DNA from: Peromyscus leucopus
Lineage: Eukaryota; Chordata; Mammalia; Rodentia; Cricetidae
Reading direction: 5' to 3'
Assembly (NCBI RefSeq): GCF_004664715.2
Contig: NC_051065.1
Span: 147,013,487 to 147,077,486, forward strand
Length of the DNA: 64,000 nt
Shown here: positions 36,486-48,402 of the stretch, one piece after another
Layout: each line of letters begins with the position of its first letter
How positions within the stretch are numbered: position 1 is the first letter of the stretch
Position numbers and translations under genes: made by a program
The notes under the pieces: generated by a model
What the model saw: only the letters and a program-made list of their open reading frames with translations
The model's database searches: none
What the model was told of the DNA's origin: nothing

Positions 36486-36990
36486 CTCTACATCTGCTTC
36501 CATCAGTCATTGGATGAGAGTTCTATCACAACAGTTAGGGTGTTCAGCCATCCGATCACCAGAGCAGGTCAGCTCAGGGTTTCTCTCAACCATTGCTAAT
36601 AGTCTATTGTGGAGGTATCTTTGTGGACTTCTGGGGACCTCTCTAGCACTTTGCTTCTTCCTCTTCCCATGGGGTCTTCATTTATCATGGTATCTCTTTC
36701 CTTGTTCTCCCTCTCTGTTCTTGATCCAGCTAGGATCTCCCGCAAACCTAGGGCCTATGCTGGGACATTTTGCTCAGCCTAGGTGAAGGGAGGAGGAGAC
36801 TGGACCTGCCTGAACTGAATCTATCAGGCTGAGCTGAATCCCCAGGGGAGTCCTTGCCTTGGAGGAGGTGAGGATGGGGGTGGGTTGGGGGGAAGGTGAA
36901 GGGGGGTGCAGGAGGAGGGAGGACAGGGGAATCCATGGCTGATATGTAAAATTAAATTAAGTATAAAATTTAAAAATAAATGAATAAAAG
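36486..36990 (+). mobile_element. L1 3' UTR with internal inversion
   Basis: 36489-36780 is antisense 3' UTR (CTGCATCTGCTTCCATCAGT), while 36781-36990 is sense (GACTGGACCTGCCTGAACTG to an A-rich end). The halves meet head to head at about 36780, the pattern of twin priming. Confidence 0.8.
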
Positions 36991-36991
36991 A

Positions 36992-37192
36992 TGGGGGCTG
37001 GAGGGATGGCTCAGCGGTTAAGAGCACTGACTGCTCTACCAGAGGTCTTGAGTTCAATCCCCAGCAATATGGATGTGGTAGCTCACAACCATCTGGAGTG
37101 GAATCTGATGCCCTCTTCTGGCATGAAGCTGTACATGCAGCTAGAGCTCTCATGCAGTAAATAAATTTTAAAATTTTTAAAGTAAAAGATTA
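36992..37192 (+). repeat. B2 SINE
   Basis: GGGGCTGGAGGGATGGCTCA, GTTAAGAGCACTGACTGCTC, CCCTCTTCTGGCATGAAGCT, A-rich end. Confidence 0.95.
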
Positions 37193-37556
37193 TAATGTGT
37201 AATCAATAATAACAATTGTATCTATTATTGATATAAAATTATAGTCAATAAAAATTCTAATATGCATTATAAATTGCCCAGTGTATCCTGAAGTAATTGA
37301 AACATGTTCAGTAGAAGTCAGATAAACATGCATACATCTAGAGTAGAGCAGATGAGCCTTGTTCTAGTTGATTTGAACGGCCTTTGTGATTGAACCTGTT
37401 AGCAATATGGATAAGTTAGGAGCCTCTGAGGGACTCTATAAAGTGGGCTTGGACTTTATATTCTTACAAGGTGCTCAGTATTTCTTGTGGATAAATGCTA
37501 GAATCAGAACACTCCCTGACAGAAATAGACTTCTTCACAATTTTTTTCATCTTACT

Positions 37557-37608
<52 letters not shown>

Positions 37609-38806
37609 CATGCTTTCCTAGGCAAAAGATGTCAAATTTCTAAGACTATCCATAACACTGACAAACAACATGTTGTGCGGTTTTCCCATACCCTGATAAA
37701 ACTCCATATTTGTCAGAACCTGTCATTATTTTAACAATATATTTCTGGAAAAGCTTTGATGTGAACTTCATTTAACAGTTGGATTTCTGGCACCAGGACC
37801 TTGGGCATCAAGAGATGCCTTTGACTAACATTTAACCCAATAAACAGAGCCCTCCTTCAGAGACCCAAAGTCCCCAGACTTGAAGGTAACTGGCAGAAGC
37901 TGAGGATGAGGTGTGGTTTTCTTCATGTTCTAAGCAACAAAACCTGTGTATAATGCTACAGGTTCTTCCCTCTTACGGGATTTGATGAAATGAACATTCA
38001 ATGAGAATGGATTTAACAGGATTTGAAGAAAACAAATTACATATCTCTTATACATCAGATTTTGTTATTATAAATATATGGCTGGGTTTTTTTTTTTCAC
38101 ATCAAAATATGGTAAGACCTAGACTTGGTGGTGCACACCTGTAACCTCGACTAATTGGAAGGCTGAGACAGGAGGGTCACAAATTCAAGGACAACCTGGG
38201 CAAGTTAATAATTGACTCTGTGAAGTAACCAGAAATAATTGTGTCTAATGAAAATGCTCTGACTTGGTTTTTCAGAGATACACTAAAATGTCAATGTTAA
38301 ATGACTAAGAGTCCAGCACTGCCCCCTGACTGGGCCCTCTGATTCCCTCCTTCAGAAGATACTTCATGTCTTGCAGAATAATGGTTCCACTAGTTAGTCT
38401 GCCCTTACCTTGGGATCTTTAAACCCCTCAGCTCACTGAGCATACACACCCCACAGATGCTTTAGTAGAATTCACACTTGTTCTTAATTGTATGTTTTTC
38501 TTCTGAAATCAGGATTCCCAGGTACCAAGTGAGATGTCTGTGACCCCTTGGAGACTTACAGTGACTGCAAAGGGAACGTAATTGAGGGCTAAGCATGTGT
38601 GATGCAGATTATACTCCCAGGAAACAAGGGAGTGTTTGGATATTGGTACATCTGAATCAGGACAAAACAGTGCCTTATAAACTTGACCCGCATTGATCAG
38701 AGAGCCCACATGTTCTAGCAGTTCGTCCCTGTACTATCAGGGCCAATTAACCCAGATTCTCAACTCAAACGATTTCTGGTTTTATCAATTATTTGTCAAT
38801 GTTATT
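37193..38806. other. 5' flank of the V2R pseudogene
   Basis: Contains a (GT)n run at 37557-37608 and an old B1 piece. No clear promoter or other gene recognised. Confidence 0.45.
38118..38215 (+). repeat. B1 SINE fragment
   Basis: CTTGGTGGTGCACACCTGTA and GCTGAGACAGGAGGGTCACA; 3' part missing. Confidence 0.65.
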
Positions 38807-39021
38807 ATGAAATTATTCATTGCTTTCTCGCTCCTGATTATTTTCATTGCATTCCAGGGACAAATTTCTTGTTTCTCCTTAAATATACCTGCGTCTCCTG
38901 GCTACTATCAAGATGGAGATTTTGTTATTGGAGGACTCTTTTCCCTTAAAGTGACTTTTGGAGACATGAGAAACAGATTTGGCTTTGAAAGTACAACCTA
39001 TATTCCGGATTATGTTTATGC

Positions 39022-40087
39022 GTAAGTGATTGGCTTCTCTCTTTAGAATAATTATTGTTTCAGGATTTCATATATGTATATAATATATTTTGATCAAGTC
39101 CACCCCAACTGCCTCCCCTCCAATGTCTTCCTCTCTCCCAACTTCATGTACTCTTTTCTTCTTCTTTTTTTTAATCCACTGTGTTCATTTAGTCTACCAG
39201 TACTGCATGAGTATAAGACACCAGCTGGAGCGTAGGTGAGCTACTAGGGCCAGCATCCTGGAAGGAAAGTGATGCTCCCTTCTCCAGTAGCCACCAAATG
39301 CTGATAGCTACTTTTGTGGGTCTCTCCCTATTCATGCTGAATCCTCTTAAATGCATGAGAAGGCTTTAATAGCACTTTGAAATTGAGAACTTTTTTATTT
39401 ATTTATTTATTTATTTAGGACGTTGTACTAAAAATATTTTATTTTTCCTGCTTAAATTTGCTTGTCACTGTTTTTTGAATTGCTGTAGTTGATCAAGCAC
39501 TGTGTATTTCCCCGAGATTTATGTAATTATTGAAGACCACAGGAAATGCTACTTGTTAAGGTTTGCCATTCCCCACATGCTTCCCTCCTCAATTTTACTT
39601 TCTCAGACACAAGTCTCACAGTAAAAAGTTAAAATTGTGCATTTGAATGTGTGTGGTGGTGTGAACTTTTAATCTCAGCACTTGAGAGGCAGAAGTAGGT
39701 GGATCTCTGTGAGTTTGAGGTTAGTTTATTCTACATCATGAGCTTCAGGCCAGCCAGGGCTGCATAGTGAGACTGTCTCGAAAAAAAAAAAATCCAAAAC
39801 CAAAAATTGTGAATTTGATAATGAGTTGTACTATGAATCTGGGGTTTTTTTTAGACCAATTTCTCCACATTTTCAATATAGAGTATCTTGCTTGTTTCTT
39901 AGATTGTCATGTATATCCTTTATGTGACTTAGATTTTTAGAAATAAAAATCAAGAATTTGGGAGGGAACAAGGGGAGGAACATGGGAGACGAAGGAGGGA
40001 GTAAAACGAAAGGAGTAAATGATGTAATGATACTTTAATTAAAAATTAAGATAAGACAGAAAATTGTCTTTCAATTTCTCCTCCTAG
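39022..40087 (+). other. V2R intron 1
   Basis: 1.07-kb intron. Holds a B1 at 39649-39800 and an A/G-rich piece at 39960-40020. Nothing else named. Confidence 0.7.
39649..39800 (+). repeat. B1 SINE
   Basis: Sense: GTGTGGTGGTGTGAACTTTT, GGCAGAAGTAGGTGGATCTC, ending in an A-run near 39780-39793. Confidence 0.85.
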
Positions 40088-41056
40088 GGATCTCACTAAA
40101 CATTATCAGCACATGCTGGCAATGGTTTTCGCTATAGAAAACATCAACAAAGACCCGAACATTCTGTTCAACATGTCCCTGGGATTCTACCTCTTCAATG
40201 TCAACTTCATTGAGATGAAAGCCATGGAGAGCTCTATGGCTTTGCTCTCGGGAAGGAGCCCCCCCATTCCTAACTACAGCTGCAGGCCGAGAAAAGTCAC
40301 AAGCTGGTTGCTGTGATAGGAGGCATTTCAACAGGAATGTCAACCCAGATCTCCCGAATCCTGAGTCTCTATAACGTCCCACAGGTACACAAAGAATCCT
40401 GGCTCCTTGGGTTAAACACAGTGATGTAGTAATAAATGCTAAATAATTCAGTTAGTGCTTCTTGATGAGGTGTGGGACTGCTTAATAATTTACCAGTTGG
40501 CTATCATTTTAACTAAAGTATAATTTATTCACAAGATAAAATCAGGTTTATAAAATAAAATTTAATTTAAAAACCTTTAAAATGGAAAAATATAAATAAA
40601 AATGATGACAACCTGTAATTTTCCCACTCCAAGAAAATCTCCTTTGCCATTTCTCATCGTTAACACCCAGTCTTTCTTTCCTGTGCAGTTGTAGAGCAGC
40701 AACAAGCACGGGACTGTGACAGTTCTACTTGTGTATTTTACTGTAACTGCTGTGGACAGATGTTTGACTATTTTTCTGTAGTGTTAGCTTAGGTTGCCAC
40801 ATAATACTTGTTTTTATAAAGATCAGTGGAGACATTCAGGCTGTTGATAATTTTCCTCTGTTGGGAAGGAAGTTCTAATCCCTGTCTCTGTTTAAAAATC
40901 TTTTTGTTGACTAGTGATGACTCTAATAAACAGTGCCTAATAGTGGCATTTCTAAGTCAAATGTGTTTGTGTTCTAAGTCAAATGTGTTTGTGTTCGTAA
41001 GGCTTACAATAAACTTGAAAATAAATGTCAGTTCACAAATAACAGTGATCCAGTAT

Positions 41057-41400
41057 TGCTGTGGATATCACTCTATATAAATAAAACACTGATGGCCAGT
41101 GACCAGGCAGGAAGTATAGGTGGGACAAAGAGAGAGGAGAATTGGGGGAAACAGGAAGGAGGAGAGACACTACAGCCACCACCAGGACAAGCAGCATGTA
41201 AAGACGCCGGTAAGCCACCAGCCACATGGCAAGGTATAGATTTATAAAAATGGGTTAATTTAAGATAAAAGAACAGTTAGCAAGAAGCCTGTCATGGCCA
41301 TACAGTTTATAAGTATTATAAGTGTCTGAGTGATTATTTTATAAGTGGATTATGAGACTGCGGGGCTTGGTGGAAGCTGGAGAGAAGCCCTCCAGCAACA
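41057..41400 (+). repeat. solo LTR in V2R intron 2
   Basis: TGCTGTGGATATCAC to CCAGCAACA, with perfect 6-bp duplication CAGTAT at 41051-41056 and 41401-41406. Same group as 29154-29570 and 33546-33933. Confidence 0.88.
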
Positions 41401-41499
41401 CAGTATCTATTGTTTCCTATGTCAGTGAAGTAACTTAAAATCTTTGTCAAGTGCATTAGGCTACCATGTTTTTATTTTTAACTTTTACCTATTTATTCA

Positions 41500-41640
41500 T
41501 TTTTGAGACAGGGTCTCACTATGCAGACTTGGCTGCCCTATAACTTACTATGTAGCCCAAGATAGCCTCAGACTCACACAGATCCTCATGCCTCTGTCTC
41601 CCAAGGGCTGGAACTAAAGGCATGCACCACCATGCCTAAC
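41500..41640 (-). repeat. B1 SINE, old
   Basis: TTTTGAGACAGGGTCTCACT and GGAACTAAAGGCATGCACCA. Confidence 0.75.
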
Positions 41641-41839
41641 TAGATTTTTGTTTTTATGAGTTAATTTTATTTCTTCTTTTAAATATTTTACTTTGGGCAC
41701 ATGATTATTATATTTGTAATAAATACAATTATTTATAAGAAATACATATCAATTGTACTTTGCTCATTTTTGTCGCTGGTCCTCCTACCTGCCTCTCACT
41801 GGTCCCTGTCCTCCCACCAAACAGCCCCACTTCTGCTTT

Positions 41840-43100
41840 CCTGCCCTGGGATCCTCTTTGCTGTACAGAAGCGTTTAATTCCACGCAGTCCCACTGAGCA
41901 GCCACATGAAGATTTGCTGAGCTATCAGTCCTTTCAGAAGATCCTTGTCTGTGCCAATATTTTGAAGTGTTTCCCCTAGGTTTTCCTTTAGTTATCTCAA
42001 GCGTTTAAGCTTTTACCTTAACGTCTCTGAGCTGATTTGAATTGATTTTTGCACGGGGTGGCAATACACTTCTACCTTAATTTTTTTTTTTTACATGTGC
42101 ATGGGTATTCACTTTCCCTAGAAATTTGTGGAAGAAACTGTCTTTTCTCCAAGGTATGTTTTTGACTGTAGTTATGTGAGTTTATTCATGGGTCTTCTGT
42201 TTCATTTGTCTAAAGGTTTATTTTATGCCAACATCATATTGTGTTACTATGGCTCAGTATTTTGAGATCTGGTGTTGGAATATGTGTACCATTACCAACA
42301 CATGTACCAGATCTCAGTAACTTGAGATCTGGTGTTGGAATACATGTACCATTACCCTCTCTATTTAGGATTTCTTTGTCCATTTGGGGTCTTTTGTGCT
42401 TCCAGATGACTTTTAGGATTGCTTTCCTAGTTTTGTGAGGAATATTGTAGGAAGGTTGATGAGACATATGGTTAATAGTATACAATTCTGGCATATTTTG
42501 TAATAGTAATTCAGCCAATCTGTGTGCACCTAAGTTCCTTTCATCTTCTGGAGTTTTCTTCAATGTCTTTCACCTCTTTGGTTAAGTTTATTCCTACATG
42601 GTTTATTTTTTAAGCTACTGCACATGGGATTATTCCCATGATTTCTTCCCCTATAAATTCATTATTGATATATAGAAAACTACTAGTTTGTGTATGTTTA
42701 TTTTGTGTTGTTACTTTGATGAAAGTGTATATCCGGTTTGAGAGTTTTCTAGTGGGCTCTTTATGGGATTTTAAGTATGTAAACATATATGTGAACAGGG
42801 ATAATTTGCCTTCTTGTCCTAATTGTATGTGTTTTTCTGCTACATTGCTGCTGGGATTTCAAGCTGAAAATGAATGGCAAAAGTGAATACTCTCTAGGCC
42901 TTTGTTACTAGTTTCACTAGCAAACTTTCGAATTGTCCATCTGGTACTTTATCCACTTCAGTGTCATTGAATTCAGTAAATAAGGAGTTATGATACTTTG
43001 GGGGAGTCACGCTGTTTTAGCTTTTCATGTTTCTTTTGTCTTTATGCAGTGAGTTGTGTATCTGCTGGCTTGGATATTTCTTTGGGTTGTACTCATGTAT
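41840..43100 (-). mobile_element. L1 ORF2 fragment, antisense
   Basis: Rodent L1 text throughout, e.g. CTTTGCTGTACAGAAGCGTT and TTTTATGCCAACATCATATT. An exact 60-bp tandem duplication lies at about 42264-42360. In V2R intron 2. Confidence 0.75.
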
Positions 43101-43179
43101 CTTATTATTGAACTGTGTTCTTTTTTATTTAGATTAATTTTTATTAATTTTAATGCTGTGTGTGTAGTGTGTGTGTGTG

Positions 43180-43350
43180 TGTATGGTATGTGGTATGTGT
43201 GTGTGTATATATGTGTCTGTGCATGTGTGTGTGTAGGTATAATGAGTGCAATGTCCACAGAGGCCAGAGGAGTTGGATCCCCTGCTCTGGAGTTGGAGGT
43301 GGTTATGAGTCACCTGACACAGTTGCTGGGACTTGAACCTGGGTCCTCTG
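43180..43350 (-). repeat. B3-type SINE, antisense
   Basis: CCCTGCTCTGGAGTTGGAGG, GTTATGAGTCACCTGACACA, GGACTTGAACCTGGGTCCTC. Confidence 0.65.
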
Positions 43351-43539
43351 GGATAATGTTTTTATCAGCATATGTTGTATGGTTTCATTACGGGGCACAT
43401 ACACTTTGTTCCTCCAGTCTGCTCCCTGATGCCCTCTCACAACCTCCAGTCTTGCTGCTCCACTCTCTGAACAAAACCCTTTCAGCTTTTACTTCACACT
43501 GTCTCATTACTGTACCCACATTAGCATCTCTTTTTCCAT

Positions 43540-43574
43540 TCTAGTGGTTCCCTTTCTAGTTTTATGACACACAT

Positions 43575-43618
<44 letters not shown>

Positions 43619-44050
43619 TCAGGTCCCTCAGTTAAGGGAAACATGAAGTATATGTCTTTTTGAGTCTGGATTATTTTGCTTAATGTACTATTTCCCGTTC
43701 CATCCATCTTCCTCCAAATGTCTTTCTTATTTATGGCTAAATCTAATTCTGTTGTGTATGTGTACCGTGTTTCTGTTTTCATCTATTCATATTTATGGAC
43801 TTCTAGTCTCCTTCAGTTTCTTGGTTATTGTGAATAGTATAGAGAACAAAAGTAACAGTATAAGATGGACGTGCAATTTCTCTGGAACTGGCTTAGAGCA
43901 TGGAGTGTCTACACCCAGGAGTAGTAGAGCTGAGTCTTGTGGTTGGTCTATTGTTTGTGAAGTTCTGTGCTGATTTCCATATTGACTAGGTCAGTTTGCA
44001 CTCTTACTTGCAGCAATAAGACTTCCTATTTCCTCACATCCATTTGGTTT
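43540..44050 (-). mobile_element. L1 3' fragment, antisense
   Basis: L1 3' text (TGGATTATTTTGCTTAATGT, TCCATCCATCTTCCTCCAAA) with a (CA)n of about 46 bp at 43571-43616. Confidence 0.72.
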
Positions 44051-44063
44051 TTGTTTTTGTTTT

Positions 44064-44281
44064 AAGATTTATTTATTGTATTGTATGAGTGTTTTTCCTG
44101 CATGAATGTTATATGGACCACATGTGTGCCTGGTGTCCATGGAGGAAGGCAGAAGATGTTAGATCATCTGGAACTGGAGGTACAGGTGGTTATGAGCCAC
44201 CATGTGGGTGCTGGGAATGAAACCCAGGTCCTGTGCAGGAAGAGTTCATGTTCTTAACTGCTGTGCCATCTCTCCAGGCTT
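44064..44281 (-). repeat. B2/B3-type SINE, antisense
   Basis: TGGTTATGAGCCACCATGTG, GGGAATGAAACCCAGGTCCT, ending GTGCCATCTCTCCAGGCT. Confidence 0.82.
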
Positions 44282-44509
44282 TGCTGATTACTTTCCTGAT
44301 GATAGCCATTATGACTGACATGACAGAGTCTCAAAGTATTTGTAATTTGGATTTCCTGGTAGCTAAGGAAGTTCGACGCTGTTAAAATAGTTATTGGCAT
44401 TTGTGTTTCTTTCAGTCTGTTTGAGAACTGTCGGTTTAGTTCATTAACTCATGCATTGATTTAATGATTGGGGTTTTTGTTTCATTTTGTTTTGTTTTTT
44501 GAAATTCAA

Positions 44510-44720
44510 GTTTTGCTCTTCTTCAACCTGTGGCCAGTGGGCTGCATGTGGCCAATGATAGCTATGCACGTGGCCCAACACAAAAATTTAAACTTATTCA
44601 TTACACAGTGAGACTTTTTCATAATTTCTTTTTGTAATTCAGTTGCATACGTAAGTGTGAACTGTGTAGATGGCAATACTGCTTCTAGATTTTCATTTCC
44701 TTTATCACATTAGCATTTTT
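44510..44720. repeat. possible old hAT DNA transposon remnant
   Basis: CTGTGGCCAGTGGGCTGCAT, GTGGCCAATGATAGCTATG and GTGGCCCAACACAAAAATTT recall a mammal-wide hAT-type element. Divergent, so tentative. Confidence 0.4.
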
Positions 44721-45280
44721 GTTTGAGTTTTTCTGTGCAAAATAAGTAATTCACCTCTAATATATGTAAATGCATCCCTAATGTATGTAAATTATTCTGT
44801 CACTAAATATTACAGATAATCCTTTCTCCCCATCTGTTTTCTTTACCAGCCTGGGTTACATCGGCTCTTCAACAGTTCCATGTGTTAGATCCTCTGTGTC
44901 CTAAATCTCACATCTGCCTTTCTTGATTTACTACACATTATGCAGAGCACGTCCCTGAATTGAAAATTTACAGGTTTTTCAGTTGTGGTTTTCACTGATT
45001 GACTTACTTTCCAGCAACTTCACTTGGTTTCCAGAATATCAATTTCTCTGCTGAAATTTTCCTCCACATTTCAAAACTCCTCCACCAAATTCCTGTTTGC
45101 TAACTCCTGTTTAGGTTCTGGTCAATTCCCTCACTACATCTGCCTGCTTGTTTGAGTCTTGTTTGTGACTGTTGATCATTCTATAGGACGACTCTGACAT
45201 CCTCTCTCATTTCTTCTTTTTAAGCTACCTTTGATTTCTAGTACTAAGGAGTTATGACCTTGTGGAGGTTTCCTAGTGGT
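44721..45280. other. no recognisable feature
   Basis: Part of V2R intron 2; nothing named on either strand. Confidence 0.4.
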
Positions 45281-45283
45281 TTG

Positions 45284-45287
<4 letters not shown>

Positions 45288-45351
<64 letters not shown>

Positions 45352-45461
45352 CTCTGTGTTTGTCTCTGTTGTATTTTGTGCATCTGATGGGATGAATTTG
45401 TCCTCTAGTCCTTTATTTTTCTATTTTATCATTTATTTTATCTTATCTTTTAGATTGATGA

Positions 45462-45500
<39 letters not shown>
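45288..45500. repeat. (TC)n and (TG)n microsatellites
   Basis: A (TC)n run of about 60 bp at 45288-45347 and a (TG)n run at 45463-45500. Confidence 0.93.
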
Positions 45501-45501
<1 letters not shown>

Positions 45502-45589
45502 TATGTGGTCAGGTACAGCACATGCACATGAGTGTGCAGGAAGGTGTGTCAGGACACCCACACGTGGAGGCCAGAGTGTCTTCCTCCAT

Positions 45590-45830
45590 CACTTTCTATG
45601 CCACTGCCTTGAGACAGGGTCTTTCACTGAACTGGAAGCTTGGCATTTTGGCTAGGCTGACTTGTCAGCAACCTCTTGAGATCTGCCTGTCCCTACCCCA
45701 CAATGCTGGGGTACAGGCATATGCAGCCACATCTGACATGTTGTGGGGATATTGAGGATTCTAATGCAAGCCCCCATGCTTGCAGAGCAAACATGTTCAA
45801 CTTGCTGAGCCATCTCCCCAGCCTCATGAT
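45590..45830 (-). repeat. B4/RSINE-type SINE, antisense
   Basis: TTGAGACAGGGTCTTTCACT, CAATGCTGGGGTACAGGCAT, GCTGAGCCATCTCCCCAGCC. Confidence 0.65.
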
Positions 45831-46560
45831 TTATATTTTATTAATTTCTTAAGTTAGCATACAAAGTCACGGGTTTATCATGGCTTCTATCATTATGCTT
45901 TGTTCTTCATTTCCCTCAGATTTTGGCCACAAGACTCCACAGTTATCCTCTGATGTTGAAATTAGCACCTCACCCCCAAGCCAGTGAACTGAATCCTCTC
46001 TCCATACTGCCTGAGCCAAGCCTCCTCCCACCTAAATATTCAGTTTGTTGCTATCATGACCTCCCATTTTCCATACCCACCTCCTGAGACAGCCTCCTCC
46101 AGGCCTGTTCAGGTGCCTGCAGGCTCTGTGATGTGTGGTTGCTCCCTGTTCTCAGGGGGAGCCCCAGAGGAGCTCAGTGTTAGACCATAGGCTCCTTCCT
46201 AAGATAGCACCTTGCCACAGTCCTTTGAGTCATGAGGAGTGACCAAGTGTAGCTTTTCTCCATTGTCAGGCCATCTCCTTGGAGGAACAGCTGTCTTCCG
46301 GAAAGCTATGTCTGGTTTTGAGTCCTGAAAGAACCATGTCCTGCAGGCTGGACAACAGGTCTCTCCATCATAGACCCTTGCCTTATCCTTTGAATGCGGT
46401 TTCCTCCCGTCGTGGGGAGCAGTGCTGGGGTGCAGTGTGTGGTTGACTTCTCATGGGGTTGTCCTTCTGTCTCTCCATACTCTCCTGCTGTCCTACAGCC
46501 CCGCATGGGTTTCTGCTCTTCGCTCTTTCTGTTGTTGCTGCTTTGCTTTGTGTTTTATTT
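45831..46560. other. unassigned part of V2R intron 2
   Basis: No gene or named repeat seen; several short frames without family likeness. Confidence 0.4.
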
Positions 46561-46569
46561 TTACATTAT

Positions 46570-47945
46570 CTTTTTTATTTTATTTTACTATTTTTTTTTT
46601 ACATCCTGACTGCAGTTTCCCCTCCTACCTTGTGGAGGCCCACAAAGGTTTCCTAGTGTGTGGTTACTAGGTGATTGGAAGGGTCTGCACTTGGCTGTGC
46701 GAGGAGGAGGTCTTTTGCTCCACCCTTTGGCATTCCTATAAATAGCCCTTTAGAAGACACAGAAAGGGCCAGTGGATAAGGATCCAGGCCCTCCTGAGGC
46801 TATCCTGTGTTTCTATCTGTTTCTCTCCCCCCTATCCTTCTATCTAAATCTCTTATCCCTTACTCCTCAAGAGTACCCTAGGGTAAAATGTGGGAGCCCG
46901 TCTTCCAGCTGGCCTCCCACACCTCCTCTCCTCCTAGTCCCACCTCCCATTTCCCCTGTGCTTCCCCTCACCTCCATCCACTCCTCCTCCATTTCTGTTC
47001 AGGAAAGGGCAGGCCTCCCATGGATATCAACCAAACATGGCGTATCAGGTTACAGCAAGAATAGGCACCTCCCCCCTCCTATTAAGGTTGGGCAAGGCAA
47101 CCTAGTATGAGTAATAGGGTCCCAAAAGGTGGCAAAAGAGTCAGAGACAACCCTACTCCCACTGTTCAAGTCTCACAAGAATACCAAACTAACAAAAACA
47201 ACATATATGTAGAGGGTCTAAGTTAATCCCATGCAGGCTCCCTGGTTGTTGGCTCAGTCTCTGTGAGCTCCTATGAGCCCAGGTTAATTGTTTCTGTAGG
47301 TTTTCTTGTGATGTCTCCTTGACCCCTTCTGGCTCCTACAACCCTTCCTCTCCCTCTTAAGTATGATTCCCTAAATGTGGTCTAATGTTTGGCTGTGGGT
47401 CTCTGCATCTGTTTCCTTCAGTTTCTGGATGGTGCCTCTCTAATGAAAATTGGGCTAGGCACCAATATATGAGTATAGCAGAATATCATTAGGAATCATT
47501 TCATTGACTTTTTTTTTTTTTTTGCCAGTCATGTTTGGTTCTCCCTAGGTCTCTGGGCTATCCTACCTCTGGGTCTTGGCCCTCCAGGCAGTGTCATGGG
47601 TGAGCTTCCTCTGGGGGCATGGGTCTCAAGAGTGGTTGGCCACTCCCACAATTTCTGTGCCACCATTACCCCAGCACATCTTGCAGGCAGGGCAAATTGT
47701 AGATCAAAGTCTGTGTGGATGGGTTGATGTCCCAATCTCTCCACTGGAATTCTTACCTGGTTATAGGAGATGGCCAGTTCAAGCTCTGTATCCCCCATTG
47801 CTAGGAGTCTTAGCTAGGGTCACCCTCATAGATTCCCGGGAGTTTCTGTTGCACTAGGTTTCTAGCTCATTCCAAGACACTCCTTTCTCCCTTTTCCAAT
47901 TGTCTCTCCTATTACTCTATCTCTCCATCTTCCCCCACCTGATCC
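46570..47945 (-). mobile_element. L1 3' UTR, antisense, host of ERV2
   Basis: T-rich stretch (A-tail reversed) and CATCCTGACTGCAGTTTCCC start, then GACAATTGGGCTAGG-like and TAGCAGAATATCATTAGGAA blocks to the ERV2 edge. Broken at 46631-46921 by a small element. A short remnant may continue after ERV2 at about 56480. Confidence 0.8.
46631..46921 (-). repeat. possible short solo LTR interrupting an L1 3' UTR
   Basis: A 291-bp block that breaks otherwise continuous antisense L1 3' UTR sequence. On the minus strand it runs TGTGGGAGGCC...GGCCTCCACA, giving near-perfect 10-bp inverted ends, with a CTATTTATAG TATA-like box inside. The flanks ctacct and cctcct are only a partial duplication. Could instead be another small element with inverted ends. 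Confidence 0.45.
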
Positions 47946-47951
47946 CTCCTG

Positions 47952-48389
47952 TGTTGATGTAACCAACCGTCTTATTAAATAAGAAACACAGAACCCATGT
48001 AAAAGAGAAAGCCAAGAGGTCAGAGCTCAGAGCTAAAATCTCACCCTTCCTCCTACGGTGGTCCCAGCTTCCCGAAAGAGAGCTATTTCCCTGTGTGTAA
48101 GTCATTTCATAGTCATTCTGCCTTCTCATTGGTTGTAAACCCAAACACGTGACTGCCTCATCACTGCCTGTGTGTACAGCCCTCCAGGTCTTAAAGACGT
48201 ATGTCTCCAATGCTGGCTGTATCCCTGAACACACAGAGATCTACCTAGCTCTTCTACCAAGTGCTGGGATTAAAGGTGTGTGCCACCACCGCCACGCTCT
48301 TGCTATGGCTCTAATAGCTCTGACCCCAGGGCAACTTTATTTATTAACATACAATCAAAATCACATTTCAGTACAATTAGAATACCACA
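47952..48389 (-). repeat. 3' LTR of ERV2
   Basis: Minus-strand TGTGGTATTCTAATTG ... GGTTACATCAACA. Differs from the 5' LTR by roughly 20 substitutions and four small indels by eye. Contains an uninterrupted B1-like module near 48240-48300. Confidence 0.92.
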
Positions 48390-48402
48390 TTTCCCCTTTT
48401 CT
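48390..48402 (-). promoter_or_regulatory. ERV2 polypurine tract
   Basis: AGAAAAGGGGAAA on the minus strand, directly before the TG of the 3' LTR; it would prime plus-strand DNA synthesis. Confidence 0.85.

Noticed and set aside
40071..40382. 103-codon minus-strand frame
   Set aside because: It is the antisense shadow of V2R exon 2.
43056..43544. 162-codon frame with CVCVCV stretch
   Set aside because: Produced by a GT-rich repeat and a B3-type SINE; no protein family.
45254..45755. Long frames over (TC)n and (TG)n
   Set aside because: Low-complexity translation of microsatellites.
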